64,000 bases of DNA from Nonomuraea jabiensis (GCF_014204795.1 NZ_JACHMB010000001.1:11808501-11872500); one strand, 5' to 3'. Counted from the stretch's first letter, positions 40,194-49,676 are shown. A program made the numbers and translations. Notes: generated by a model from the sequence alone, not told the origin.

Positions 40194-40691
40194 ATGACGA
40201 GTATCCGCGCCCTTGCCGAAGCCGACCTGCCCGCCGTCGCCGACATCTACGCCCATTACGTGACCGGCGGCGTGGCCACCTTCGACGAGACGCCGCTCGG
40301 CGTCGACCAGTGGCGGGCCAAGGCGGACGGCATCGCGGGCGCGGGGCTGCCGTTCCTGGTGGCCGAGGTGGACGGCGCGGTCGCCGGGTACGCCTACGTC
40401 TCCCAGTACCGCCCCAAGCCGGCCTACCGGCACACGGTCGAGGACACGATCTACCTGGCGCCCGGCCACACCGGACGGGGGCTCGGGAAGCTGCTCCTCG
40501 CCGAGCTGATCAAGGCGACCGGCCAGACCGCCGCCCGCCAGATGATCGCAGTGATCGCCGACTCGGGCGACCCGGCGTCGGCCCGGCTGCACAAGGCGTT
40601 CGGGTTCGAGGAGGTGGGACGGCTGCGGGCGGTCGGATTCAAGCACGGACGCTGGATCGACACCGTGCTGCTTCAGCTCGAATTGCGATAA
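40194..40691 (+). CDS. GNAT N-acetyltransferase, phosphinothricin acetyltransferase-like
   Basis: A 165-residue GNAT enzyme of the Pat/bar-like group: IRALAEADLPAVADIYAHYV, then TFDETPLG, YAYVSQYRPKPAYRHTVEDT (conserved in this group), APGHTGRGLGKLLLAELIKA (acetyl-CoA-binding loop) and a GFEEVGRLRAVGFKHGRWID end. It moves acetyl from acetyl-CoA to an amine; members act on phosphinothricin, methionine sulfone or similar amino acid analogues. Alone between the acyltransferase and the helicase genes. Confidence 0.9.
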   Translation: MTSIRALAEADLPAVADIYAHYVTGGVATFDETPLGVDQWRAKADGIAGAGLPFLVAEVDGAVAGYAYVSQYRPKPAYRHTVEDTIYLAPGHTGRGLGKLLLAELIKATGQTAARQMIAVIADSGDPASARLHKAFGFEEVGRLRAVGFKHGRWIDTVLLQLELR

Positions 40692-40741
40692 GAGGCCCCG
40701 GCCGGTTCGACCACCCGGCAAACTTCGGCAGGATAGAGAGC

Positions 40742-43240
40742 GTGAGCCTACTCGTTGACCGCCTGCCCGAAGACATCGACGCCACCCCGGACGCGATCTT
40801 CGACGCGTTCGTCCAGTGGAACTCCGAGCGGGGGCTCACTCTCTATCCCGCTCAGGAGGAGGCGCTCATCGAGGTCGTCTCCGGCAGCAACCTGATCCTG
40901 GCCACCCCGACCGGCTCGGGCAAGTCGCTGGTGGCCGCGGGTGCCCACTTCACGGCGCTGACGCGCGACCAGCGCACCTTCTACACCGCGCCGATCAAGG
41001 CGCTGGTGTCGGAGAAGTTCTTCGACCTGTGCGCGATCTTCGGCACCGAGAACGTCGGCATGATGACCGGCGACGCCAGCGTCAACCCGGGCGCGCCGAT
41101 CATCTGCTGCACGGCCGAGATCCTGGCCAACGTGGCCCTGCGCGACGGCGCCGGGGCCGACATCGGCCAGGTCGTCATGGACGAGTTCCACTTCTACGCC
41201 GAGCCCGACCGCGGGTGGGCGTGGCAGGTGCCGATCCTGGAGCTGCCCAACGTGCAGTTCATCCTCATGTCGGCCACGCTCGGCGACGTGTCGATGTTCG
41301 AGCGCGACCTGACCAGGCGCACCGGCCGGCCGACGTCCGTGGTCAAGCACGCCGAGCGCCCGGTGCCGCTGGTCTACTCCTACCGGATGACGCCCCTGCA
41401 CGAGACGCTGGAGGAGATGCTCAAGACCGGGCAGGCGCCGGTCTACGTGGTGCACTTCACGCAGGCGGCGGCGATGGAGCGGGCGCAGGCCCTGATGTCC
41501 ATCAACATGGCGACGAAGGCCGAGAAGGAGGCCATCGCCGCGATGATCGGGGGCTTCCGGTTCACCACGCGCTTCGGGCGGGCGCTGTCCCGGCTGGTGC
41601 GTCACGGCATCGGCGTGCACCACGCGGGGATGCTGCCGAAATACCGGCGCCTGGTGGAGCGGCTGGCCCAGGCGGGGCTGCTGAAGGTCATCTGCGGCAC
41701 CGACACCCTCGGCGTCGGCGTCAACGTGCCGATCAGGACGGTGCTGTTCACGGCGCTGTCCAAGTACGACGGCAACAAGGTGCGGCGGCTGCGCGCCCGC
41801 GAGTTCCACCAGATCGCGGGCCGGGCGGGCCGGGCCGGGTTCGACACCATCGGCTACGTCGCCTGCCAGGCCCCCGAGCACGACATCGAGAACGCCAAGG
41901 CGCTCGCCAAGATCGGCGACGACCCCAAGCGGCGGCGCGGCTACGCGCGCAAGAAGCCGCCGGAGGGGTTCGTGGGCTGGAGCGAGGAGACGTTCCAGAA
42001 GCTCCAGGAGGCCGAGCCGGAGCCGCTCAACTCCCGATTCAAGGTCAGCAACGCGATGCTGCTGGCGGTCATCAACCGGCCGGGCGACTGCTTCCAGGCG
42101 ATGAAGCACCTGCTGACCGACAACCACGAGGACCGCAAGTGGCAGCGGCGGCACATCAGCCAGGCCATCGCGATCTACCGGTCGCTGCTGGCCGGGGGCA
42201 TCGTGGAGCAGTTCGCCGAACCCGACGAGCAGGGCCGGCGGGCCAGGCTGACGATCGACCTGCAGGAGGACTTCGCGCTCAACCAGGCGCTGTCCACGTT
42301 CGCGCTGGCCGCGTTCGACCTGCTCGACCGCGAGTCTCCGTCGTACGCGCTGGACATCGTCTCGATCGTGGAGTCGATCCTCGACGACCCGCGGCAGATC
42401 CTGTCGGCGCAGCTGAAGAAGGCGCGCGGCGAGGCGGTCGCGCAGATGAAGGCCGACGGCATCGAGTACGAAGAGCGCATGGAGCAGCTGGCCGAGGTCA
42501 TGTACCCGATGCCGCTGGAGGACCTGCTGCTCGGGGCCTACGAGACCTACCGGCGCGGGCATCCGTGGGTGGGCGACTACACGGTCAGCCCCAAGTCCGT
42601 CATCCGCGACATGTTCGAGCGGGCGATGACGTTCGGCGAGTACATCCAGTTCTACGAGCTGGCCAGGTCCGAGGGCACGGTGCTGCGCTACCTGGCCGAC
42701 GCCTACCGGACGCTGTCGCGTACGGTGCCCGAGCACCTCAAGACCGATGATCTGGTCGATCTGATCGAGTGGCTCGGCGAGCTGGTCCGCCAGGTCGACT
42801 CCTCGCTGATCGACGAGTGGGAGAAGCTCACCAACCCGGCCGAGGCGCTGGAGCAGAAGGACCAGCTGGAGGCCAAGGTGCGCCCGGTCACGGCCAACCC
42901 GCGGGCCTTCCGCGTGCTGGTGCGCAACGCGATGTTCCGGCTGGTCGAGCTGTGCGCCATCGAGAAGGAGGAGGAGCTGGAGGAGCTGGCTCCCGACGTC
43001 GACTGGGGCGCGGCGCTGGACGCGTACTACGCAGACCACGAGGAGATCTTCACCGACGCCGACGCGCGCGGGCCCGCGCTGCTGCGGATCGAGGAGGAGA
43101 GCGGGCTCTGGAAGGTCCGGCAGACGATCAAGGATCCGGCCGGCGACGGTGACTGGGGCATCGACGCCCAGGTGGATCTGGCGGCCTCCGACGAGGAGGG
43201 CCGCGCGGTCCTGCACGTTACGGGCCTCACCAGGCTCTGA
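40742..43240 (+). CDS. Ski2-like DEAD/DEAH-box RNA helicase (DUF3516 type)
   Basis: An 832-residue superfamily 2 helicase. Motifs in order: Q-like LTLYPAQEEALIE, walker A ATPTGSGKSLVA, PIKALVSEKFF (Ia), VVMDEFHFYAEPDRGWAWQV (II, DEFH), LMSATLG (III), VRHGIGVHHAGMLPKYRRLV and LKVICGTDTLGVGVNVPIRT (IV-V), and FHQIAGRAGRAG (VI). The C-terminal half is the actinobacterial DUF3516 region, rich in helices. Similar proteins act in RNA turnover or repair, like yeast Ski2/Mtr4 relatives. GTG start at 40742 with AGGA upstream. Confidence 0.92.
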   Translation: MSLLVDRLPEDIDATPDAIFDAFVQWNSERGLTLYPAQEEALIEVVSGSNLILATPTGSGKSLVAAGAHFTALTRDQRTFYTAPIKALVSEKFFDLCAIFGTENVGMMTGDASVNPGAPIICCTAEILANVALRDGAGADIGQVVMDEFHFYAEPDRGWAWQVPILELPNVQFILMSATLGDVSMFERDLTRRTGRPTSVVKHAERPVPLVYSYRMTPLHETLEEMLKTGQAPVYVVHFTQAAAMERAQALMSINMATKAEKEAIAAMIGGFRFTTRFGRALSRLVRHGIGVHHAGMLPKYRRLVERLAQAGLLKVICGTDTLGVGVNVPIRTVLFTALSKYDGNKVRRLRAREFHQIAGRAGRAGFDTIGYVACQAPEHDIENAKALAKIGDDPKRRRGYARKKPPEGFVGWSEETFQKLQEAEPEPLNSRFKVSNAMLLAVINRPGDCFQAMKHLLTDNHEDRKWQRRHISQAIAIYRSLLAGGIVEQFAEPDEQGRRARLTIDLQEDFALNQALSTFALAAFDLLDRESPSYALDIVSIVESILDDPRQILSAQLKKARGEAVAQMKADGIEYEERMEQLAEVMYPMPLEDLLLGAYETYRRGHPWVGDYTVSPKSVIRDMFERAMTFGEYIQFYELARSEGTVLRYLADAYRTLSRTVPEHLKTDDLVDLIEWLGELVRQVDSSLIDEWEKLTNPAEALEQKDQLEAKVRPVTANPRAFRVLVRNAMFRLVELCAIEKEEELEELAPDVDWGAALDAYYADHEEIFTDADARGPALLRIEEESGLWKVRQTIKDPAGDGDWGIDAQVDLAASDEEGRAVLHVTGLTRL

Positions 43241-43247
43241 AGCTGCG

Positions 43248-43281
43248 CTGGGGCTGCCCCCGAAGCCCAATGCAGCCCCAG
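43248..43281. terminator. 10-bp hairpin after the helicase gene
   Basis: CTGGGGCTGC (43248-43257) pairs perfectly with GCAGCCCCAG (43272-43281) across a 14-base loop, seven bases after the helicase stop. A run of four A follows. Confidence 0.65.
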
Positions 43282-43410
43282 AAAATGACAAGCCGTGTGC
43301 CGGAACGGACTGGCAAGGGCGCCCCGGCACACGCCTGTCGATTAAGTGTCCTCGGTGGAACGTCGGGGTCGTGTCATGACAATGTCCCAAGATCGAGACA
43401 TTTCCCGCAA

Positions 43411-43974
43411 TCAGCAATCGGCTATGGTGCAGACCTTGGCGAGCATGCGCTTGGTGTCCCTGGTCTGCTGCTTGAAGTCGGCCTTGGCGGGCTTGCCCCA
43501 CTCGCCGGCCACGGTGTAGACGATCAGGGCGTTCCCGCGGCGGGTCACGATGGCCCGCTCGCCGCCGACGGCGGCCTTCTTGCCCTGGTAGGCCTGGCCG
43601 GTGACCTTCAGCGCCTCGTCGCCGAGGTCGACCGCGACGGCGGAGTAGCGGTAGCCGGGCCTGGAGCAGGCGCGTACGGCGGCGCCCAGGTCGCGCAGGG
43701 CCTTGCCCGCGGCCTCGGCCGCGACGTAGAGGATCACCTGCTCGGACTTGGAGTAGTCGGGCACCGCGGTGTAGGTGAGCGTCCTGGCCTGGGCGCGGCC
43801 CGACTGGGCGAGGCTGCCGTTCTGGCACGGGTTGACGACCAGGGCGGCGGACCTCTTGCCGCTGGCCGTCCAGCTCGTCTCGGGGTTGTCGTCCTTGGTG
43901 GCGGCGGCCTTCTCGTACAGCAGGAAGTTGTTCGGGATGGCGAGCGAGACCGCGACTAACAGCGCTGGGATCAT
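43411..43974 (-). CDS. Secreted protein of unknown function
   Basis: A 187-residue protein with an N-terminal hydrophobic segment (MIPALLVAVSLAIPNNFLL) lacking basic residues. The rest looks soluble, with four cysteines (VNPCQNG, RACSRPG, KVCTIADC), probably two disulfides, and a sensor-domain-like layout of alternating strands. Similar to actinomycete proteins annotated as sensor-domain-containing or lipoprotein-like, but no family can be named with confidence. Its start codon is only eight bases from the divergent DUF2087 start. A 130-bp stretch between it and the helicase terminator shows no gene. Confidence 0.65.
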   Translation of the reverse strand: MIPALLVAVSLAIPNNFLLYEKAAATKDDNPETSWTASGKRSAALVVNPCQNGSLAQSGRAQARTLTYTAVPDYSKSEQVILYVAAEAAGKALRDLGAAVRACSRPGYRYSAVAVDLGDEALKVTGQAYQGKKAAVGGERAIVTRRGNALIVYTVAGEWGKPAKADFKQQTRDTKRMLAKVCTIADC

Positions 43975-43982
43975 GCGACAAA

Positions 43983-44486
43983 ATGGTAGGGGTGAACGAC
44001 GAAGACCTCAGGCGCGTGCTCGGGCTGCTCTCCCAGGACGACACGTTACGGACCTTCGCCTCCCTGGTGCTGGGCGAGAGCGACGGCCTGTCCCCCAAGG
44101 CGCTGCGCAAGCTGGCCGGCGGCGGCCTGGCGGCGTGTGACGAGAGCGGCAAGTGGCGGGCCGTGCCCGAGCGGTTCAGGGAGCTGCTGCGGGCGCGGGC
44201 CGAGCCGGCGCAGGCGCTGAGCGCCGATGAGCGGGTGTTGCGCACGTTCCTGGTGGACGGGCGGCTGACGACCATGGGGATGCGCCGCGACAAGCGGCTC
44301 GTGGTGCTGCGCTACATCGCCACGCTGTTCGAGCCGGGCGTGCGCTACCCGGAGAAGGACGTCAACGTGACGCTGCGGGCCTTCCACGACGACTACGCGG
44401 CGCTGCGCCGCTACCTGGTGGACGAGGGGCTGCTGTCCAGGGAGGGCAACGTCTACTGGCGCAGCGGCGGACACGTGGAGGTCTAG
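43983..44486 (+). CDS. DUF2087 family protein
   Basis: A 167-residue protein with an N-terminal winged-helix-like part (LRRVLGLLSQDDTLRTFASL) and a C-terminal DUF2087 domain: DKRLVVLRYIATLFEPGVRY, PEKDVNVTLRAFHDDYAALR, RYLVDEGLLSRE and YWR. The combination suggests a small DNA-binding regulator; function of DUF2087 is unknown. The ATG at 43983 or the GTG at 43992 could start it. Its stop overlaps the GH20 stop from the other strand. Confidence 0.85.
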   Translation: MVGVNDEDLRRVLGLLSQDDTLRTFASLVLGESDGLSPKALRKLAGGGLAACDESGKWRAVPERFRELLRARAEPAQALSADERVLRTFLVDGRLTTMGMRRDKRLVVLRYIATLFEPGVRYPEKDVNVTLRAFHDDYAALRRYLVDEGLLSREGNVYWRSGGHVEV

Positions 44487-46078
44487 CGGCGCAGGTTGCT
44501 GGTCCAGGCGTCCAGCTTGGCCTGCCAGCGCTCCGGGTCCTCGGGCCGCCCCGGCACGCCGGGCCGGGTCTGCCAGGGCAGCGGCCCCTCCTCGTGCCGG
44601 TACTCCACGCCGAGAGCCGCCAGCCGGGGCAGGTGCGCCGCCAGCCGCGTGCGGAAGTCGGCCAGGTCGCGCTCGGCAGAGCTCCACACCGTCTCGGAGA
44701 AGGCCGCGAGCCGGGGGAAGGCCATGTAGTCCGCGTGCCGGGTGGAGTCGATCAGCTCCGTCCACAGGCAGCACTGCGCGCCCAGCACGCGGGCGGCCGC
44801 CGGCTCGCCGCGCAGGTCGGCGGGCACGGGCTCGAAGGCGTAGACGTCCTCCAGCGCCAGCACCGTCCCGAACGGGACCGGCTCCTCCTCCCCCGGCGCC
44901 TGCCGGTAGTCCAGGTAGAGGCTCGTGTTCGAGCAGTTGATCACGTCGTGGCCCCTCCTGGCGGCGGTCACCGCGCCCAGCTCGCCGCGCCAGGACGCGA
45001 CCACCGCGCCGGGCGCGAGACCGCCCTCCAGGATCTCGTCCCAGCCGACGAGCCTGCGGCCGCGCGCCGTCAGGTAGGCGTCGAACTGGTGGATGAACCA
45101 GCTCTGCAGCTCCTCCTCGTCCCGCAGCCCCAGCTCGGCGATGCGCCGCTGCGCCGCCGGGCTGGCCCGCCACTGGTCCTTGCGGCACTCGTCGCCGCCC
45201 AGCACGATGTACGGGCTGGGGAACAGCTCCAGCACCTCGTCCAGCACGTCCTGGAAGAACTTGATCGTGCTGTCCTCGACGTTGACCACGTTGTGGCCGA
45301 CGCCCCAGGTCGTGCGCACCTCCAGGGGAGCGTCCAGGTTGCCCAGCTCCGGGTAGGCGGCGATGGCGGCCTGGGTGTGGCCGGGCAGGTCGATCTCGGG
45401 GACCACCGTCACGTGCCGCGCGGCCGCGTAGGCGACGATCTCCCGCAGGTCGTCCTGGGTGTAGTAGCCGCCGTGCGGGCGGCCGTCCATGGGGCCGTTC
45501 CAGCCGGTCTGGCTCTCCTTGCGCCAGGAGCCGGCCTCGGTCAGCCTCGGGTAGCGGCGGATCTCGACCCGCCAGCCCTGGTCGTCGGTGAGGTGCAGGT
45601 GCAGGACGTTCAGCTTGTGCAGGGCCAGCAGGTCGATGAAGCGGAGCACGTCCCGCTTGACCATGAAGTGCCGGGCGACGTCGAGGAGGGCCCCGCGCCA
45701 GCCGAACCTGGGCGCGTCCTCGACGTACGCGCCGGGCACCTCGAAGGGGCCGCCCCCGGCCTTCCTGAGAGCGGCGGGCGGCAGCAGCTGCCTGAACGTC
45801 TGCGCCCCGTAGAACGCCCCGGCGGGGCCGCCCGCGACGATCTCCACCGTGGCGCCGACGGTCAGCCGGTACGCCTCCGGCGGCAGGTCGCCGAGCGCCA
45901 GGGTGATCGTTCCCGAGCCCCCCGGCAGCAGCTCGCCACCGGTGACGGGGGCGAGTTCGCCGCGCAGCCAGGCGGCCACCCCGCCGAGCGCCGGATCGGC
46001 GGCGAGCGAGGTCTCGCGGTCGAGAACGAACGCCCCTGGCCTGGGCTCGTGCTTGACGGGCTTGGGAACGATCAACAA
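44483..46078 (-). CDS. GH20 beta-N-acetylhexosaminidase (cytoplasmic)
   Basis: A 531-residue GH20 exo-enzyme removing terminal beta-GlcNAc or beta-GalNAc. An N-terminal GH20b-like domain (to ~120) is followed by the TIM barrel: LHLHLTDDQGWRVEIRRYPR, EIDLPGHTQAAI, and the catalytic Asp-Glu in IVLGGDECRKDQW. TTG start at 46078 is chosen because AGGAAGG stands eight bases upstream; the frame extends further without similarity. There is no signal peptide, so it works on imported oligosaccharides. Last gene of the ROK-linked glycan locus, after a ~100-bp gap with an inverted repeat. Confidence 0.9.
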   Translation of the reverse strand: MLIVPKPVKHEPRPGAFVLDRETSLAADPALGGVAAWLRGELAPVTGGELLPGGSGTITLALGDLPPEAYRLTVGATVEIVAGGPAGAFYGAQTFRQLLPPAALRKAGGGPFEVPGAYVEDAPRFGWRGALLDVARHFMVKRDVLRFIDLLALHKLNVLHLHLTDDQGWRVEIRRYPRLTEAGSWRKESQTGWNGPMDGRPHGGYYTQDDLREIVAYAAARHVTVVPEIDLPGHTQAAIAAYPELGNLDAPLEVRTTWGVGHNVVNVEDSTIKFFQDVLDEVLELFPSPYIVLGGDECRKDQWRASPAAQRRIAELGLRDEEELQSWFIHQFDAYLTARGRRLVGWDEILEGGLAPGAVVASWRGELGAVTAARRGHDVINCSNTSLYLDYRQAPGEEEPVPFGTVLALEDVYAFEPVPADLRGEPAAARVLGAQCCLWTELIDSTRHADYMAFPRLAAFSETVWSSAERDLADFRTRLAAHLPRLAALGVEYRHEEGPLPWQTRPGVPGRPEDPERWQAKLDAWTSNLRR

Positions 46079-46088
46079 CGGTATGTCC

Positions 46089-46179
46089 TTCCTAATAGGA
46101 AACCTGCACATCTCATGGCCGCCCCGCCGTCCTGCCCGGTTGCGGCCGTAGCGGCCGTTCGTGGCAGATTTCCTATTAG
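46089..46179. promoter_or_regulatory. Palindrome and long inverted repeat before the GH20 gene
   Basis: TTCCTAATAGGAA (46089-46101) is a 13-base palindrome beside the GH20 ribosome binding site. Part of it, CTAATAGGAAA (46092-46102), is inverted at 46169-46179, overlapping the GH27 stop codon. It may be an operator for an internal promoter or an mRNA hairpin that adjusts GH20 output. Confidence 0.5.
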
Positions 46180-48113
46180 TTACAGGTGACGGTGGCTTCG
46201 GCGAAGTCGGCGTGGTCGGAGGTCGCGTTGTCGCCTCCGTTGGTCGCGACCAGCCGGACATATCTGGCGCCCTCGACGGACGCGGTGACCTTGCGGGCGG
46301 GCATCGAGCCGGTGAGCACGCCCGAGTGGGCGACCCGGCCGCCGTCGGCCCAGACCTCGAAGTCGGCCGAGCCCGCCGCGCCGACCTCGTCGTCGATCCC
46401 GGCCTGGAACTCGACGGTCGAGCAGCGCCCGGCGAGGTAGTACTCGATCTCGGCGGGCGCGTGGGCGCCGAGGCCCTTGGCGTAGGTGACGCCCTCGATG
46501 GTGATCGGCTTGCCGTCTCCGGCCGCCTTGTCACCGTTGCTGGTGTCCTTCTCGACCGGGCCGAAGTAGTTCTTGGCGCTGGTCCAGGCCACGTCGCTGA
46601 GGAAGGTCCGCCCCCGGCCCGGCGCCGTGGCGACCGTCACGACGGCCACGGCGCTCCGCGCGCCCTGGGTGAAGGTGAGCTCGTAGTTGCCCGGCGTCGC
46701 GCCGGCGGGCGGGGTGACCGCCCACTTCACGGTGAGCGTCTGGCCGCCGTCGAGCCGGCTCGCCCTGGTGGTCGTGCGCGCGGCGACCTGCCACCCGTCC
46801 GGTACGCGGGCCGCGACCTCGACGTCGCGCAGCCGCGCGGTGGCCCCGGTGTTCGTGACCCGGGTGACGATCTCGCCGGCCTTGCCCGGCTCCAGCACCG
46901 AGGGCCGGTCGTCGCCGAGGAAGGCGGGCGGGTCGGCCTCGAACGTCACCAGCGGCGGCGCCTGCTCGCGGCTCTCGCTCACCCGGTAGAGCAGGGCGCC
47001 GTGCGCGGGGACCTGGGCCGAGAGCGCGCCCGTGGAGGAGGCGACCGCGCCGCTCCACAGCTCCTCGACGCGGTAGCGCGAGCCGCCGAGCCGGGTCGCG
47101 ATGGTGGCCGCCCGGTCGCTCTCGTTGAACAGCGCCACGGCCCGGTCGCCGTTGGCCAGCGGCTTGGACAGCACGTGGTACCAGCCGTCGGTCTTGACGA
47201 ACGTGCCGTGGACGCCCAGCGAGTCCTGGTTCACGGCGACGACCTTGGGGTTGGCCACGACCGAGGGCGGCGCGGCGGCCGGGTCGGCCTGCAGGATCAG
47301 CGGCGCGGCGCCGACGGCCCAGAGGGTGAACTGGGTGCGGTACTCGGCCTCGGTCATCCCGCCGCGCCCGGCCTGGATCAGGTCGGGGTCTGCCCAGCTG
47401 CCCGGGCCCGCGTACTCGGCCCTGAGCTGGTTGGTCTCCCAGACGTCCACCATCGAGGCGTAGGTGTCGGGGATGGGGCGGTTGTAGACGTTCGTCCGCC
47501 AGGTGGTGGCGCCCGCGCCCTTGCCCCAGAGCCACGGCACGGTGCTGCCGTCCTCGTTGTTCATGGCGAACACGACGCCCGCGCCGAGGGCCTGGCGCAT
47601 GCGCGGGTAGAGGACCTGGGCGATCTGCTGCACGTTCTGGCCGGGGAAGTCGGCGGCGGGGATGTTGCACCAGTCGTACTTGACGTAGTCGACGCCCCAG
47701 CCCTTGAGCTGCTCGGCGTCGGCGGCCTCGCTCCTGTACGAGCCGGGGCCGCCGCCGGAGCACGCCTTGGTGCCCGCCGACAGGCTGAGCCCCAGCTTCA
47801 TGCCCTTGCCGTGGACGTAGTCGGCCAGGGCCGCGACGCCGCCGGGGAAGCGGGTGGCGTCCGGGGCGAGGGCGCCGCCCGCGCGGTGCGTGGCCAGCCA
47901 GCAGTCGTCGATGATGACGTACCGGTAGCCGAGCGGGACGAGGGGCACGAGGGCGTCGGCGGCCTTGCGGACCGACGACTCCGAGACCGAGCAGCCGAGG
48001 GAGCGGCTGCTCCAGCCCATCGGCGGGCCGGCCGCCGCGTCGGCGGCGCCGGCTAAGGGGACGAAGGGCATGGCGAGGAGGGCCGCCGCCGCGGCGGCCG
48101 TGAGGATGCGCAT
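46176..48113 (-). CDS. Secreted GH27 alpha-galactosidase with NEW3 and NPCBM domains
   Basis: A 645-residue exported enzyme. Signal peptide MRILTAAAAAALLAMPFVPL ending AGA. The GH27 barrel starts GPPMGWSSRSLGC, has YRYVIIDDCW, DYVKYDWCN (nucleophile Asp) and a DVWETNQ-type acid segment, and ends near residue 330. A NEW3-like beta domain (about 400-475) and a C-terminal NPCBM-type carbohydrate-binding domain (FLSDVAWTSAKNYFGPVEKD, KGLGAHAPAEIEYYL) follow. It removes alpha-galactose outside the cell. Sixth gene of the operon that starts at the GH36 gene. ATG at 48113. Confidence 0.92.
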   Translation of the reverse strand: MRILTAAAAAALLAMPFVPLAGAADAAAGPPMGWSSRSLGCSVSESSVRKAADALVPLVPLGYRYVIIDDCWLATHRAGGALAPDATRFPGGVAALADYVHGKGMKLGLSLSAGTKACSGGGPGSYRSEAADAEQLKGWGVDYVKYDWCNIPAADFPGQNVQQIAQVLYPRMRQALGAGVVFAMNNEDGSTVPWLWGKGAGATTWRTNVYNRPIPDTYASMVDVWETNQLRAEYAGPGSWADPDLIQAGRGGMTEAEYRTQFTLWAVGAAPLILQADPAAAPPSVVANPKVVAVNQDSLGVHGTFVKTDGWYHVLSKPLANGDRAVALFNESDRAATIATRLGGSRYRVEELWSGAVASSTGALSAQVPAHGALLYRVSESREQAPPLVTFEADPPAFLGDDRPSVLEPGKAGEIVTRVTNTGATARLRDVEVAARVPDGWQVAARTTTRASRLDGGQTLTVKWAVTPPAGATPGNYELTFTQGARSAVAVVTVATAPGRGRTFLSDVAWTSAKNYFGPVEKDTSNGDKAAGDGKPITIEGVTYAKGLGAHAPAEIEYYLAGRCSTVEFQAGIDDEVGAAGSADFEVWADGGRVAHSGVLTGSMPARKVTASVEGARYVRLVATNGGDNATSDHADFAEATVTCN

Positions 48114-48123
48114 GGGAGTCCTG

Positions 48124-49668
48124 TCAGGCGGGGTTGAGTCTGGCGGCGCCCGGCTCGATGACGAAGGAGCCGGAGGTGTAGGCGGGGGCGTACGGCTCGG
48201 TGACGCGTGACAGCGACCGGAAGTCGACCTTCATCTCCTGCTGCGTGAGCTTGGTGCGCACGTAGCCCCGGCGGCCGTTGAAGAACTTCACGTGCGGGTT
48301 CTCGTCGAGCAGCACCTGCGTGTTGGGGTATTCGTCCAGGCCGTTGCCCGCGCTCGTCACCGAGGTGGTCACCAGCTCGACGGCCACGGACTTCGACTCC
48401 GGGTCCTGGTAGTCGCGCTTGACCTCGCCGGCCCAGTGGCTGTGCACGTCGCCGGTGAGCACGACGGCGTTGCGCTTGTAGGTGTCGATGGCGGCCGTCA
48501 GGCGGTTGCGGGAGGCGACGTAGCCGTCCCAGCCCTCGTTCGAGTAGCCCTTGCCCTCGCCGTTCGTCCAGTCCATCTCCATGAGGAAGACCTGCTGGCC
48601 GAGCAGGTCCCAGGTGGCGCGCGAGCCCTTCAGCTCGCCGTCCAGCCAGCTCTCCTGGTCGCGGCCCAGGATCGTGCGGTTCGGCTCCAGGCGGTCGAGG
48701 CAGTCGGGGCCGACGGTGCCGCTCTTGCCGGTGCACGCGTACAGGTCGCGGTACTGGCGGGTGTCGAGCAGGTGCAGGTTGGCCACCGCGCCCCAGCGGA
48801 TGCTGCGGTAGAGCTTGAGCGCCGAGCCGTTGGGCTTCTGGGCGCGGCGCAGCGGCATGTTCTCGTAGTACGCCTGGAAGGCGGCGGCCCGGCGGGCGAG
48901 GAACGGCGGGTCGGGCTGCTCGGGCACGTCGCCGGCCCAGGCGTTCTCGATGTCGTGGTCGTCCCAGACCACGACCCAGGGGGCGATGGCGTGGGCCAGC
49001 TGCGACTCGGGGTCGGCCTTGTGCTGGGCGTGGCGTAACCGGTATCCGGCCAGGTCGAAGCACTCGCCGCCGGCCTGGTCGCGGACCGGGTACTTGTAGT
49101 CGCCGTACTCGTAGATGTAGTCGCCGAGGAAGGCGATCAGGTCGGGCTGGTCCTCGGCCATCCTGCGGTACGGCGTGAACCAGCCCACCTGGTAGTCGGC
49201 GCAGGAGGTGAACGACAGGTTCAGCGCCCGGCTGCGGGTGCCGGGGGCGGGAGCGGTGAGGGTGCGGCCGACGGGGCTGAGCTCGCCCTCGGCCTTGAAG
49301 CGGTAGAAGTACTCGGCGCCCGGTTGGAGGCCGTCGAGCTCGACGTGCACGCTGTGGGCCGCGTCGGTCCGGGCGACCTCGACGCCGCGCCGTACGACGT
49401 GCCGGAAGTTCTCGTCCTTGGCGAGCTGCCACTGGACCGGCACGGGGCGGTCCGGCATGCCGCCGAGGCCGTCGAGGGCGACCGGGTTCATGGCGAGCCG
49501 TGTCCACAGGACCACGCCGCCGGGCGTGGGCTCGCCGGAGGCGACGCCGAGCTGGAAGGGGTCGGAGAGAGGGGCGCGCCGGACGGCCGCGCGCACGGGT
49601 TCGGCACCCAGTGCGGCGGAAATGCCCAGGCTCGCGCCCCCGGCGAACAGAGAACGCCGGGTGATCAT
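48124..49668 (-). CDS. Tat-exported PhoD-like phosphodiesterase/alkaline phosphatase
   Basis: A 514-residue PhoD-family metallophosphoesterase. The N-terminus MITRRSLFAGGASLGISAAL is a twin-arginine signal. A fibronectin-like N-domain (QLGVASGEPTPGGVVLWTRL) precedes the catalytic part: SFTSCADYQ, FLGDYIYEYG, VVVWDDHDIENAWAGD and VLTGDVHSHWAGEV, which hold the metal ligands. PhoD enzymes cleave phosphate diesters; Bacillus subtilis PhoD degrades wall teichoic acid from its end. AAGGA precedes the ATG. It sits between a sugar-binding lipoprotein and a secreted alpha-galactosidase, which makes a phosphate-containing glycan substrate likely. Confidence 0.92.
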   Translation of the reverse strand: MITRRSLFAGGASLGISAALGAEPVRAAVRRAPLSDPFQLGVASGEPTPGGVVLWTRLAMNPVALDGLGGMPDRPVPVQWQLAKDENFRHVVRRGVEVARTDAAHSVHVELDGLQPGAEYFYRFKAEGELSPVGRTLTAPAPGTRSRALNLSFTSCADYQVGWFTPYRRMAEDQPDLIAFLGDYIYEYGDYKYPVRDQAGGECFDLAGYRLRHAQHKADPESQLAHAIAPWVVVWDDHDIENAWAGDVPEQPDPPFLARRAAAFQAYYENMPLRRAQKPNGSALKLYRSIRWGAVANLHLLDTRQYRDLYACTGKSGTVGPDCLDRLEPNRTILGRDQESWLDGELKGSRATWDLLGQQVFLMEMDWTNGEGKGYSNEGWDGYVASRNRLTAAIDTYKRNAVVLTGDVHSHWAGEVKRDYQDPESKSVAVELVTTSVTSAGNGLDEYPNTQVLLDENPHVKFFNGRRGYVRTKLTQQEMKVDFRSLSRVTEPYAPAYTSGSFVIEPGAARLNPA

Positions 49669-49676
49669 GGGGATCC

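Noticed and set aside
40748..44293. Very long open frame (over 1100 codons) on the minus strand across the helicase gene
   Set aside because: It is antisense to a helicase with all motifs, has Arg/His/Gln-rich low-complexity translation and no domain; it reflects the lack of stops in high-GC DNA.
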